Origin: Kiloniella laminariae DSM 19542
GTDB taxonomy: Bacteria > Pseudomonadota > Alphaproteobacteria > Kiloniellales > Kiloniellaceae
DNA: 64,000 nt
Direction of reading: 5' to 3'
NCBI RefSeq assembly: GCF_000374005.1
Contig: NZ_KB893166.1
Location: forward strand, 124,001 to 188,000
The notes under the pieces are model-generated. The model was given only the letters and a program-made list of their open reading frames with translations. It did not search any database and was not told the origin of the DNA. Positions 54,563 to 63,320 of this stretch are shown here, piece after piece (positions within the stretch are counted from its first letter, which is position 1; the number at the start of each line of letters is the position of its first letter). Position numbers and translations under genes: made by a program.

Positions 54563-55387
54563 TCACTGTGTCAGGTCGCCGCCGTACCACTTCTCGGAAA
54601 TTTTCGAAAGCGTGCCGTCCGCATGCAGGGAAGAAACCGCTTCTTTAATCTTGGCGTTAAGTTCAACATCACCCTTGTCTGTGGCGATAGCAAGTGGCTC
54701 CATGAACAGAGCTTCCGGACCGATAATCTTGATCGGATAGCCATTTTTCTGGGCTTCAAGAATTGTTGGCAACGCAGTAAAAGCCGCATCAAGACGCACG
54801 CCATCTCCCAAGCGCAGATCATCCAGCGCCAGAACGTCGGAATCATAAGTGCGAATGTCTGCATCATCAATGATATAGGAGAATTCCGGAACATCTTCGG
54901 CATCAATAACCAGGTCTTTTTTCAGATAGCTTTCATAGGTCGTTGAAACCCCGACGCCGATCTTTTTGCCTGAAGCATCGCTTGACTGAAGAATGGTCTC
55001 ATTCTTCTCATGCACAACCAGAGCTGCCGGTGTAAAATAGTATACAACCGGAAAATCCAGGGCCTGAGCGCGCTCTTTGGTTGGTGTCATTGAGCCAACA
55101 GACATATCCCAGCGGCCAGCCCAGCGGCCAGCAGTAATGACATCCCATCCCGGTGTTACAAATTCAGCTTCTACGCCCATGCGCTCGGCAATTGCCCGGC
55201 CAACATCAACATCGAAACCAACCAGATTATTGTCTGCATCGATGGATGACTGCGGGGGATATTCCGCATCGGTGGCAATAACCAGTTTGTTATTACCCAT
55301 CACCCGGTCCAGTGACTCTCCGGCAAAAGCAGAGGTCGCACCGAGTGCAACAGCACCAGCCAACAGCGCATATTTGAAAAGTTTCAT
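54563..55387 (-). CDS. Amino acid ABC transporter substrate-binding protein
   Basis: A 274 aa SBP_bac_3 protein. The signal peptide ends near SAFAGES (residues 20-26). The body has LVIATDAEYPPQSSIDADNNLVGFDVDVGRAIAERMG and DMSVGSMTPTKERAQALDFPVVYYFTPAALVV, typical of polar amino acid binders. An arginine or related ligand is inferred from aruH and aruI across the regulator and from a shared operator, yTGAAC-N4-GTTCAA, found 118 bp upstream of the start. GGGAGGAAAT precedes the ATG. Confidence 0.88.
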   Translation of the reverse strand: MKLFKYALLAGAVALGATSAFAGESLDRVMGNNKLVIATDAEYPPQSSIDADNNLVGFDVDVGRAIAERMGVEAEFVTPGWDVITAGRWAGRWDMSVGSMTPTKERAQALDFPVVYYFTPAALVVHEKNETILQSSDASGKKIGVGVSTTYESYLKKDLVIDAEDVPEFSYIIDDADIRTYDSDVLALDDLRLGDGVRLDAAFTALPTILEAQKNGYPIKIIGPEALFMEPLAIATDKGDVELNAKIKEAVSSLHADGTLSKISEKWYGGDLTQ

Positions 55388-55504
55388 TCCATTTCCTCCC
55401 TGTGGATTTCCGGGACAGACGGGTTTTCCCGCTCTTTCGTCCTCAGCCCTCTCGCATGTTATCGGCCAAAACTTTGTTGTTCAGCCTGACAAACGATAGC
55501 ATAG

Positions 55505-55520
55505 CTGAACGCATGTTCAA
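55505..55520. promoter_or_regulatory. Operator upstream of the amino acid ABC genes
   Basis: CTGAACGCATGTTCAA matches yTGAAC-N4-GTTCAA, the same pattern found before aruH. It lies between the binding-protein gene and the 3' end of the TetR gene, so it controls the transport genes. Confidence 0.7.
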
Positions 55521-55556
55521 CTAATAATTTTTTGATGGTTTAATATTTGCTCATAT

Positions 55557-56180
55557 TCAAAGATCAAAAGCTCCGGAAACCAGACCATCCACCCAGGCCT
55601 CACAGATACGCAACCCTTCTTCAGGGGCAAAGGTCGCCGGGTTCAAACACCACTCCAGCCATAAACCATCCAGCATCGCCGACAAGCCGATTGCTGCCAA
55701 ACGATGATTAAAATCAGGAATACCGGGATGATTAACCAGATCACACAGCATCTGCTCCAACTGGGCGCGGAAACCGGCATAGGTACGATCATGCGATTGT
55801 CGGACCTTCTCGGATTTTTCCGACATATTCCAGAAAACCACCCAGACTCTCAGGATTTTCTGGTCCAGAATTTCCGACGAAAAATATCCTCTGAAAAAAG
55901 CACTCATCCGTTCGCGGGGCGTTCCGCCACTTTGTTCAACCAGTTGCACAACATAGTGAAGTAGGTCAGTGGCCAGCTTTTCATAAGCTGCAGCAACCAG
56001 ATCATCCTTGCTAGGATAGTGATGATTGATCAAGCCAATCGATATTCCGGCCTCCGCACTGATATTCCTGACCGAGAGCCCTTCACTTCCCTTCTGTCCC
56101 AGGCAGCGCAAAGTCGCTTCTACCATCTCTTTTTTTCGTTCTTCAGGAATTTGACGGCGAAATTTGGGGGTATCAGTCAT
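55557..56180 (-). CDS. TetR-family regulator (BetI-like)
   Basis: A 207 aa repressor with N-terminal helix-turn-helix (LSVRNISAEAGISIGLINHHYPSKDDLVAAAYE, about residues 38-70) and a BetI-type C-terminal ligand domain. The ATG at 56180 gives MTDTPKFRRQ; a TTG eight codons earlier is less likely. It sits between the amino acid ABC genes (downstream, same strand) and divergent aruH. Both flanking promoters carry yTGAAC-N4-GTTCAA palindromes, so I infer that this protein binds them and responds to arginine, a guanidino compound or a keto acid. Confidence 0.88.
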   Translation of the reverse strand: MTDTPKFRRQIPEERKKEMVEATLRCLGQKGSEGLSVRNISAEAGISIGLINHHYPSKDDLVAAAYEKLATDLLHYVVQLVEQSGGTPRERMSAFFRGYFSSEILDQKILRVWVVFWNMSEKSEKVRQSHDRTYAGFRAQLEQMLCDLVNHPGIPDFNHRLAAIGLSAMLDGLWLEWCLNPATFAPEEGLRICEAWVDGLVSGAFDL

Positions 56181-56285
56181 GCTGTCCAGAAAATTTAATC
56201 TCAATTGCCGCCAGTGTATTCATCATCCCCCGGAAAAAGAAAGACTTGATGACAAGGAATTTACAACTGCGGGGAAATTCTACTG

Positions 56286-56301
56286 TTGAACATTTGTTCA
56301 A
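56286..56301. promoter_or_regulatory. Operator in the TetR-aruH divergent region
   Basis: TTGAACATTTGTTCAA is an inverted repeat with 7 bp arms (TTGAACA/TGTTCAA) that matches yTGAAC-N4-GTTCAA. It lies 100 bp upstream of the aruH ATG and 106 bp from the TetR start. Confidence 0.75.
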
Positions 56302-56400
56302 TTATGGTATTTTCATCTGCTCCCCAATGACCAATGTGTTTAAAAATGGTCCGGAACACACCGCCTTAAAGCCTAAGGATTGTTATAAAGGATTTTAGAT

Positions 56401-57582
56401 ATGCGTCTTTCCCCCCTGACTGACCGGGTTACAGGTTCAGGAGCCTCTGCCTGGGACCTCCATAGCAAGGCTCTGCGCGAACAGGCCGCTGGAAAAGATG
56501 TCATCATCATGAGTGTTGGAGACCCGGACTTTGCAACACCGGACCAGATTTCTGACGCAGCCTGCAATGCCCTCAAATCCGGCGACACCCATTACAGTGA
56601 AATCGTTGGTCGCGCGCCATTACGGGAAATCATTGCCCGTAAGCATCAACAACAATCAGGACAGTCTGTCACTGCTGACAATGTGATTGTTCTCGCTGGT
56701 GCTCAATGTGGTCTTTTCACTGCTTCTCTCTGCCTTGCAACAACAGGTGACGAAGTCATCGCTCTGGAACCGATGTACATCACCTATGAAGCCAGCATCA
56801 GGGTCACAGGAGCAACGCTTGTTCCCGTTGGCCAAAAAGCCGAGCAGGGATTCCGGCCAGATATTCCAGCCATAGAAGCCGCAATCACCCCAAAAACCAA
56901 AGCCATTTTCTTGACAACCCCCAATAATCCCACCGGGGTTGTCCTCAAGCGACATGAGCTTGAAGCCATTGCAGACCTTGCCAAGAAACATGATCTCTGG
57001 GTGATTTCTGATGAGGTTTATGCAGATCTTATTTTTTCGGGCCAACACCTCTCGATTGCCTCCTTGCCCGGTATGGCAGAGCGCACAGTCACCATCAGCA
57101 GCCTGTCAAAGTCTCATGCCATGACTGGCTGGCGGGTTGGCTGGGCCATCGGCCCGCTTGAGCTTATCCTGGCAATGGAAAAGGTGGCCCTTTGCATGCT
57201 CTATGGTCTGCCCGGCTTTTCCCAGCAGGCTGCCTTTGTTGCTCTGACAGATATGGCAGATGAACCTGCCCGTATGAAAGCCATTTACCAGCGCCGCCGT
57301 GACCTTGCGCTGGAATGTCTCAAAGCTGCCCCTGGCCTTGTCAGCCACTGCCCTGAAGCAGGCATGTTCCTGCTGGTTGATATCAGATCGACAGGGATGG
57401 AGAGTAACGACTTTGCCCAACGGCTTTATAAAGAACAGAATGTCTGTGTTCTCGACGCTTCACCTTTTGGTTCCAGTGCTGCGGGACATATAAGACTGTC
57501 CTTTACCCTCGGAGAGGAACAGATCGCCGAAGGCTGCCGTCGTATTGCCGACTTTGCTAATGCACAGCAGGCTGCAGCCTGA
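56401..57582 (+). CDS. aruH: Arginine:pyruvate transaminase-like class I aminotransferase
   Basis: A 393 aa fold-type I PLP aminotransferase. Landmarks are SVGDPDFATPDQI, the VLAGAQCGLFTAS loop, EPMYITYEASI, NNPTGV, ISDEVYADL and the PLP lysine in ISSLSKSHAMTGWRVGW, ending near SSAAGHIRLSF. From memory it lines up with Pseudomonas AruH over its whole length (SVGDPDF, VLAGAQC, SKSHAMTGWRVGW, SAAGHIRL). AruH transfers the amino group of L-arginine to pyruvate, giving 2-ketoarginine. AruI follows 20 bp later, which supports the call. Plain aromatic or aspartate aminotransferase is the alternative. Confidence 0.85.
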   Translation: MRLSPLTDRVTGSGASAWDLHSKALREQAAGKDVIIMSVGDPDFATPDQISDAACNALKSGDTHYSEIVGRAPLREIIARKHQQQSGQSVTADNVIVLAGAQCGLFTASLCLATTGDEVIALEPMYITYEASIRVTGATLVPVGQKAEQGFRPDIPAIEAAITPKTKAIFLTTPNNPTGVVLKRHELEAIADLAKKHDLWVISDEVYADLIFSGQHLSIASLPGMAERTVTISSLSKSHAMTGWRVGWAIGPLELILAMEKVALCMLYGLPGFSQQAAFVALTDMADEPARMKAIYQRRRDLALECLKAAPGLVSHCPEAGMFLLVDIRSTGMESNDFAQRLYKEQNVCVLDASPFGSSAAGHIRLSFTLGEEQIAEGCRRIADFANAQQAAA

Positions 57583-57602
57583 CCATGCCGGAGAAACGCT
57601 AA

Positions 57603-59213
57603 ATGACCACTCTTGGTGAATACCTGATTAAATTGCTGGAAACCTATGATGTTGAACGTGTTTTTGGCATCCCCGGCGTTCATACTGTTGAACTTTATCG
57701 CGGCCTGGCAAATTCCCGCATTCGCCATCACACTCCCCGTCACGAACAGGGCGCAGGCTTTATGGCCGATGGTTATGCCCGGATGAGCGGCAAGCCCGGT
57801 GTATGTTTCACCATTACAGGCCCAGGTTTGACCAACATCGCCACGGCAATGGGACAGGCCTATGCTGATTCCATCCCCCTGCTGGTTATTTCCGGTGTTA
57901 ACAGGCTCAAGGATCTGGGGCACGGCAACGGCAACCTCCACGAACTCCCGAACCAGTCTGCCTTTGCAAGTCAGGTTTCTGCCTTCAGTTACAGTATCAC
58001 AACGCCTTCGGACCTGCCCCAGGCTATGGCGCGAGCCTTTGCCTTGTTTGAGGGAGAACGTCCTCGTCCGGTACATATCGAAATACCGGTTGATCTGATG
58101 TCTGCTGCTGCAGACGACCTTCCCCTGCCATCTCGCCCTGCAGGCTTCAGGCGTCCTCGTCCTTCAGCAACCGGAATCGAACAGGCGGCAAGGCTCTGCG
58201 CCGCGGCCAAAGCTCCCCTTCTGATTGTTGGCGGTGGCGTCAAAGGCGATGTTTCGGTGGTACAGGAACTTGCGCAAACTTTAGACAGCCCGGTGATCAT
58301 GACCATCAATGCCCGGGGTATCCTGTCGGGAGATCATCCTCTCGCCGTACCAGCAAGTCCCTCTTTGAAAGCCGTCCGGGAGCTGATAAAAAACGCAGAT
58401 CTGGTTGTTGTTCTGGGCAGCGAAGTTGGCCCCACAGATTTCGATATGTACGTTGACGGAAATTTCTCGATCCCCGGTACTCTTGTCCGGGTTGATATTG
58501 ATCCTGTCCAGCTCCAACGAAATGTCACCCCTGATCTGGCCCTGACCGGCGATGCAGTTCACGCAACAACCGATATACTTGCCTGTCTTGATAAAAGTGC
58601 GATAGCCCGCAAAGAATACTCCGGAGCAAGCAGAGCAGCAAAAGCTCGTGCAGAAGTAGCTACAGAATTATCCCCTGAGATGAATCGGCAAATCGGTTTC
58701 CTGCACCAGATTACCGCCGCCCTGCCCGGTGCCGTGATTGTCGGGGATTCTACTCAAGCGGTCTATGCCGGTAACCTCTGTTTCTCCCCCGACCAGACAC
58801 AGGGCTGGTTCAACTCTGCCACCGGGTTCGGTACGCTGGGTTATGCTCTGCCTGCTTCAATCGGGGCAAAACTGGCCTGTCCGGAACGACCGGTCGTGTG
58901 CCTGACCGGGGATGGCGGTTTGCAGTTTACGCTAGCAGAATTGGGCTCTGCCATAGATGCAAATACCTCCGTAATCATTCTGGTATGGAATAACGATGGC
59001 TACCAGGAAATCAAGAGTTACATGGAAGACAATGCCATCGTGCCCGAAGGGGTCGATCTGACGACACCTGATTTTCCTGCCATCGCCAGAGCCTATGGCC
59101 TGCAGGCAGAACATCTCAGCTCAGCAGAGGATTTTCCAACAACCCTCAAACGTCTTGCCGCTTCAGGGAAACCAGCATTGATCCAGATTGAAGAAAGACT
59201 CTTCTGCTCGTAA
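57603..59213 (+). CDS. aruI: 5-guanidino-2-oxopentanoate (2-ketoarginine) decarboxylase
   Basis: A 536 aa thiamine-diphosphate decarboxylase of the acetolactate-synthase fold. The start MTTLGEYLIKLLETYDVERVFGIPGVHTVELYRGL is characteristic of the AruI group. The activating Glu is in PRHEQGAGFMADGYAR and the TPP/Mg motif is GDGGLQFTLAELGSA with WNNDGYQEI. It turns 2-ketoarginine into 4-guanidinobutyraldehyde. Pairing with an AruH-like gene fits the arginine transaminase pathway. The following dehydrogenase (4-guanidinobutyraldehyde dehydrogenase) is not in the window. Confidence 0.85.
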   Translation: MTTLGEYLIKLLETYDVERVFGIPGVHTVELYRGLANSRIRHHTPRHEQGAGFMADGYARMSGKPGVCFTITGPGLTNIATAMGQAYADSIPLLVISGVNRLKDLGHGNGNLHELPNQSAFASQVSAFSYSITTPSDLPQAMARAFALFEGERPRPVHIEIPVDLMSAAADDLPLPSRPAGFRRPRPSATGIEQAARLCAAAKAPLLIVGGGVKGDVSVVQELAQTLDSPVIMTINARGILSGDHPLAVPASPSLKAVRELIKNADLVVVLGSEVGPTDFDMYVDGNFSIPGTLVRVDIDPVQLQRNVTPDLALTGDAVHATTDILACLDKSAIARKEYSGASRAAKARAEVATELSPEMNRQIGFLHQITAALPGAVIVGDSTQAVYAGNLCFSPDQTQGWFNSATGFGTLGYALPASIGAKLACPERPVVCLTGDGGLQFTLAELGSAIDANTSVIILVWNNDGYQEIKSYMEDNAIVPEGVDLTTPDFPAIARAYGLQAEHLSSAEDFPTTLKRLAASGKPALIQIEERLFCS

Positions 59214-59241
59214 TCATAAAACAGCCAGCATCCAGAAACAG

Positions 59242-59269
59242 AAAAGGCCCCGAATTATCAGGGCCTTTT
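59242..59269. terminator. Intrinsic terminator after aruI
   Basis: Arms AAAAGGCCC / GGGCCTTTT with a 10 nt loop, flanked by A- and T-rich runs, lies between convergent aruI and the 5'-nucleotidase gene and can serve both. Confidence 0.85.
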
Positions 59270-59303
59270 CCTTTTAACAGTATCGACAGATCAGCTTTTT
59301 AGC

Positions 59304-60926
59304 CTATTCAACCGTCATAATACGGCCGCCAACACTTGCCTTAACCGGGCTGTTAGCTGTGATATAATCGGCCAGCGCATCTTCCAGATTTGGCCCAAAA
59401 TCGTACGCGTCTATCGCTTTTTCAGCCAGTACATCGTATCCGTCACCACCGTTACGAACATAGTTGTTTGTAACCATGCTGTAGACTTTACCCGGATCAA
59501 GCGGAACAAAGCCATCGGCATCGTTGCCAACTTCAACAGAAACAACTCGGGCACCAGCTTCTGCTTTTGGATCCCAAGTATAGCGGGCACCTGCAAGCTG
59601 CGGGAAGCGCCCCGCACCCTCATCGACTTTTGACAGTCCGTTTTCCAGCGCCGTGATAAAATCCTCACCGGTAAGCTTGAAAGTCGCAATGGTGTTCTGG
59701 AACGGCAGGACGCTAAGAACTTCACCCATCGTTACCGGGCCTTCATCGATCGAGGCACGAACACCGCCCCCATTTTGCAGAGCAATCTCGACTGTTGCAT
59801 CTTTTTCTCTAACCCGGGCAAGCATGGCATCGGCAACAAGGTTTGCCATCTCGCATTCGCCGGAACGGCAGGAGTTCCGATCTCCGTCAATGACCTTGGA
59901 AGCAACCCCCACTTCACGTTTCTGAATTTCAGCCAGCGGCTCGTTCAACTCGGCAATCCGTGCTTTCATGACAGCATCTTCCGGGAAAGAGCTGTCCAGC
60001 AACACAGAATCACCAGACCAGCCGGTCACGTTGCCTGCATCATCGAATGTCAGCTCCAGTTCCCCCATAAATTTAGAATAGGCATAGGCTTGAACAATCG
60101 GAACCGCTTTTCCATCAGGCGCATTTACAACAACCGGATAGGGACCTTCTGCTTTTTCATCGGAATTTGATAACAAGGTGTGGCTGTGGCCACCCACAAT
60201 GACATCAACACCGGTCAGCTGGCTGGCAACAACCTTGTCCCTTGGTACGCCCAGATGACTCAGCAGGATAATCTTGTTCACCCCCTGGGCTTCCATCTGA
60301 TCAACAATCGGCTGGACGGCTCTTGCCGTATCAAAGAAGCTGATTTCACTTCCCGGGCTGGAGGTCTCGTCGGTATCTTCAGCAAGGGCGCCGATAATGC
60401 CGATTTTCTCCCCGGCACGATCAAGAACGATCGAGGTCGGGAACTTGCCGCGGAGTTCTGATTTCTGTGAAGCAATCGTGTTTGCACTAATCACAGGAAA
60501 CTTGGCCTTATTCAGGAATTCCAGAAAAGTTCCCGGGCCATCATCAAACTCGTGGTTCCCGATGGTCATGGCATCAAAACCGGTCATGTTCATCAGCTCG
60601 ACTGCCGCCTGACCTTTATATTTGGTATAGAACAGTGATCCCTGAAACTGATCCCCGGCATCAAGAACCAGGACATTTTTACCCGCTGCCTTGAGGGCAG
60701 AACGGCGATCATTAATCGTTTGGGCAACACGCGCGAAACCGCCAAAGCATTTACCTTCGGTCAGATCTTCTGCACCACAGGTTGAATCATACTTGTTGAC
60801 TGGCAGAATACGGGAATGCAAATCGTTGATGTGGAGAATGCTTAAAGAGTAATCAGCCTGTGCTGAAACAGCAAAAAGACAAAGACCGGCAGCAAGGCTG
60901 GCAACACCGGCAAGATGCTTTTTCAT
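59304..60926 (-). CDS. 5'-nucleotidase / UDP-sugar hydrolase family (UshA-like)
   Basis: A 540 aa periplasmic phosphoesterase. The signal peptide ends near VSAQADY. Calcineurin-like metal motifs are HINDLHSRI, DAGDQFQGS, TIGNHEFDDG, LLSHLGVPRD and GGHSHT. The C-terminal 5'-nucleotidase substrate domain has NGGGVRASID and NNYVRNGGDGYD. It dephosphorylates nucleotides outside the cytoplasm so that nucleosides or bases can be imported. The NMT1/SsuA-type importer encoded next (same strand) may take up a product, but this is only context. Confidence 0.92.
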   Translation of the reverse strand: MKKHLAGVASLAAGLCLFAVSAQADYSLSILHINDLHSRILPVNKYDSTCGAEDLTEGKCFGGFARVAQTINDRRSALKAAGKNVLVLDAGDQFQGSLFYTKYKGQAAVELMNMTGFDAMTIGNHEFDDGPGTFLEFLNKAKFPVISANTIASQKSELRGKFPTSIVLDRAGEKIGIIGALAEDTDETSSPGSEISFFDTARAVQPIVDQMEAQGVNKIILLSHLGVPRDKVVASQLTGVDVIVGGHSHTLLSNSDEKAEGPYPVVVNAPDGKAVPIVQAYAYSKFMGELELTFDDAGNVTGWSGDSVLLDSSFPEDAVMKARIAELNEPLAEIQKREVGVASKVIDGDRNSCRSGECEMANLVADAMLARVREKDATVEIALQNGGGVRASIDEGPVTMGEVLSVLPFQNTIATFKLTGEDFITALENGLSKVDEGAGRFPQLAGARYTWDPKAEAGARVVSVEVGNDADGFVPLDPGKVYSMVTNNYVRNGGDGYDVLAEKAIDAYDFGPNLEDALADYITANSPVKASVGGRIMTVE

Positions 60927-61137
60927 GAGAGACTCCCAAAGAAAGTTATTCTTGTTTTAAGAGAGAAAGACTAGGCACCTTTGCCGCTTACGTCCATCCC
61001 CTGATCTAAAATCATTCGAGAAAATCTGCCCTCTGAAACCGGATACAAACCGCAGAGAGGTACAACGTATCCGGGGCAGACCAGTTTTAAAAAGCCTGCC
61101 CCGAAACAAGGGATCGATACAACAGATATGACAGATC

Positions 61138-62124
61138 TTATTTGATCATATCGACAACAGCATGGCTCCAGGCACCTTCCGGTTGTTTCGTGATCACAGG
61201 ATCAGACCCCCCACCCAGCAGGGTAGCAACTGTCCGTTCGTAATCTGCAGGATCAAGTTTGCCGTCAGAACCAGCTGTCAGCTTGTTGATTTCACCCATC
61301 ATGCGAACCTGGTGTTTTTCTGTCTGGGCACCTGTGCCGTCATTTTCGAGAACGATCATCGCCGCTTCTTCTGGATGTTCACGCGCCCACTCCCAGCCTT
61401 TCATGCTGGCAGAAACAAAGCGTGCCATTTTGTCAACAAAGGCCGGATCTTTCAGATTATCCTCAAGCACGTACAGCCCGTCTTCCAACGTAGCAACACC
61501 CTGCTCCTCATATTTGAAGACAACGAGTTCATCTTCCGGAACTCCTGCATCGATGACCTGCCAGTATTCGTTATAAGTCATCGTAGAAACACAATCAGCC
61601 TGCTTCTGCAGAAGCGGATCAACATTGAAACCCTGCTTGAGAACGGAAACACCATCTGCACCGCCATTGGTTGGAATATCAAGTTTCGACATCCAGCTCA
61701 GGAACGGATACTCGTTCCCGAAGAACCAAACCCCCAGTGTCTTGCCTTTGAAATCATCCGGACCAGTAATACCGGTTTCCTTGCGGCAGGTGAGCATCAT
61801 GCCGGATGTTTTGAATGGCTGGGCAATATTGACCAGAGGAACACCTTTTTCACGGGATGCCAAAGCAGAAGGCATCCAGTCAACGATCACATCGGCACCA
61901 CCACCGGCGATCACCTGTGGAGGGGCAATATCAGGCCCGCCTGGCTTGATGTTCACATCCAGATCTGCGGCCTCATAGAAACCTTTATCAGCCGCCACAT
62001 AATAGCCGGCAAATTGAGCCTGTGTAACCCACTTGAGCTGCAGGTTTACTGTATCAGCCGCCAATGCGGATCCTCCGGCAACCCCAACCGCCAAAGCAAC
62101 CGCACCTAGTAACAGTTTTTTCAT
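61138..62124 (-). CDS. NMT1/SsuA-like ABC transporter substrate-binding protein
   Basis: A 328 aa periplasmic protein with a signal peptide ending near GSALAADT (residues 18-25). The mature part VNLQLKWVTQAQFAGYYVAADKGFYEAADLDVNIKPGG is the NMT1/THI5-like signature, used by ThiY, RibY and other heterocycle binders. It may bind a pyrimidine, thiamine precursor, riboflavin or a nucleobase. The ATG at 62124 follows AGGGAG; the frame is open 69 bp further upstream. Two permease genes precede it on the same strand. Confidence 0.88.
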   Translation of the reverse strand: MKKLLLGAVALAVGVAGGSALAADTVNLQLKWVTQAQFAGYYVAADKGFYEAADLDVNIKPGGPDIAPPQVIAGGGADVIVDWMPSALASREKGVPLVNIAQPFKTSGMMLTCRKETGITGPDDFKGKTLGVWFFGNEYPFLSWMSKLDIPTNGGADGVSVLKQGFNVDPLLQKQADCVSTMTYNEYWQVIDAGVPEDELVVFKYEEQGVATLEDGLYVLEDNLKDPAFVDKMARFVSASMKGWEWAREHPEEAAMIVLENDGTGAQTEKHQVRMMGEINKLTAGSDGKLDPADYERTVATLLGGGSDPVITKQPEGAWSHAVVDMIK

Positions 62125-62189
62125 TATACTCTCCCTGTTGTTGGTTCCAGCCATTCCATGGAATGAACCCGCGTTAAAAATTGCTGGGT

Positions 62190-63320
62190 TCATCCGTTAC
62201 GGAAAGATGGATGCCAGAATGTGCATGCCCGCTCGATTACGTTCATGACACCATAGAACGCAGTTCCTGCCAGAGCAGCCACTGCAATTTCAGCCCAGAC
62301 CATATCAACATTCATACGGCCTACCTCGGTTGAAATACGGAACCCCATTCCAACGATGGGTGTCCCGAAGAACTCCGCAACGATAGCACCAATCATGGCC
62401 AGGGTAGAATTGATTTTCAAAGCGTTAAAAATAAACGGCAAAGCTGAGGGCAACCGCAGTTTGATCAGGCTTTGCCAATAGCCAGCCGCATAGGTTTTCA
62501 TCATGTCCTTTTCCATTTGGGATGAAATGGAAAGCCCGGCGACGGTGTTCACCAGCATTGGGAAAAAAGTCATGATAATCACAACAGCAGCTTTTGATTG
62601 CCAGTCAAAACCGAACCACATCACCATGATCGGCGCAACGCCGATAATCGGCAGGGCACTAACCAGATTGCCAATCGGCAACAAGCCGCGCTGTAAAAAA
62701 GGCACCCTGTCAATCAGGATCGCCGTAAGAAAAGCACTGCCACAGCCCAGAGCATAACCAATCAGGACCGCCTTGAGAAAAGTTTGCTGGAAATCGGCCC
62801 AGAGGATGGCCGTTGAGGCAGCAAAACGAGCTCCAATCATACTGGGTGGCGGCAACAGCACAGTTGGCACCTGAAATCCCCGGACGAGCGTTTCCCATAA
62901 AATCAACAGCCATACTCCAAAAAGTACAGGTACGACAACGCCATAAAACCTTTGCAAGGAAGGAGATTTGGGTTTCTTCGCCGACAGCTGGTCAACAAAG
63001 ATCCAGGCCGCAAGCCAGGACGCGATAACCAGACACCAATAACCTGCCTGCAGATCCTGATCAGCAATTCCCAAACGGGCAATGAGATACCAGGCCCCTG
63101 AATGGGGCAATACCAGCATCACGATATCAGCGGCTCCACCTGTCAGCTTTCGGCTAACAATCCCAAGAACTGCCGCGATCAGAGCCAGGGCAAAAACCAG
63201 CAACCCGACGTCATCCCACAGGGAAAGCGATACCCCTGCGACGCTCCCCAAAGGCGAAGCAAGCGCGAGCAGGCACAGGGCGGCTGCAATCAGGGCAAGA
63301 ACATTGCGAAAAGTCATCAT
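62190..63320 (-). CDS. ABC transporter permease (SsuC/ThiX-like) with long N-terminal extension
   Basis: A 376 aa permease. The C-terminal 250 residues hold the MetI-type core with coupling loop YAAGYWQSLIKLRLPSALPFIFNAL. The N-terminal 125 residues add four hydrophobic segments not present in standard SsuC. Its start overlaps the stop of the upstream permease by 4 bp (ATGA). Two different permeases suggest a heterodimeric channel for the NMT1-type binding protein. Confidence 0.88.
   Translation of the reverse strand: MMTFRNVLALIAAALCLLALASPLGSVAGVSLSLWDDVGLLVFALALIAAVLGIVSRKLTGGAADIVMLVLPHSGAWYLIARLGIADQDLQAGYWCLVIASWLAAWIFVDQLSAKKPKSPSLQRFYGVVVPVLFGVWLLILWETLVRGFQVPTVLLPPPSMIGARFAASTAILWADFQQTFLKAVLIGYALGCGSAFLTAILIDRVPFLQRGLLPIGNLVSALPIIGVAPIMVMWFGFDWQSKAAVVIIMTFFPMLVNTVAGLSISSQMEKDMMKTYAAGYWQSLIKLRLPSALPFIFNALKINSTLAMIGAIVAEFFGTPIVGMGFRISTEVGRMNVDMVWAEIAVAALAGTAFYGVMNVIERACTFWHPSFRNG

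Noticed and set aside
61072-61103. CGGGGCAG/CTGCCCCG hairpin between the NMT1-type binding-protein and nucleotidase genes
   Set aside because: The loop is 16 nt and there is no U-tract on the minus strand, so I did not call it a terminator.
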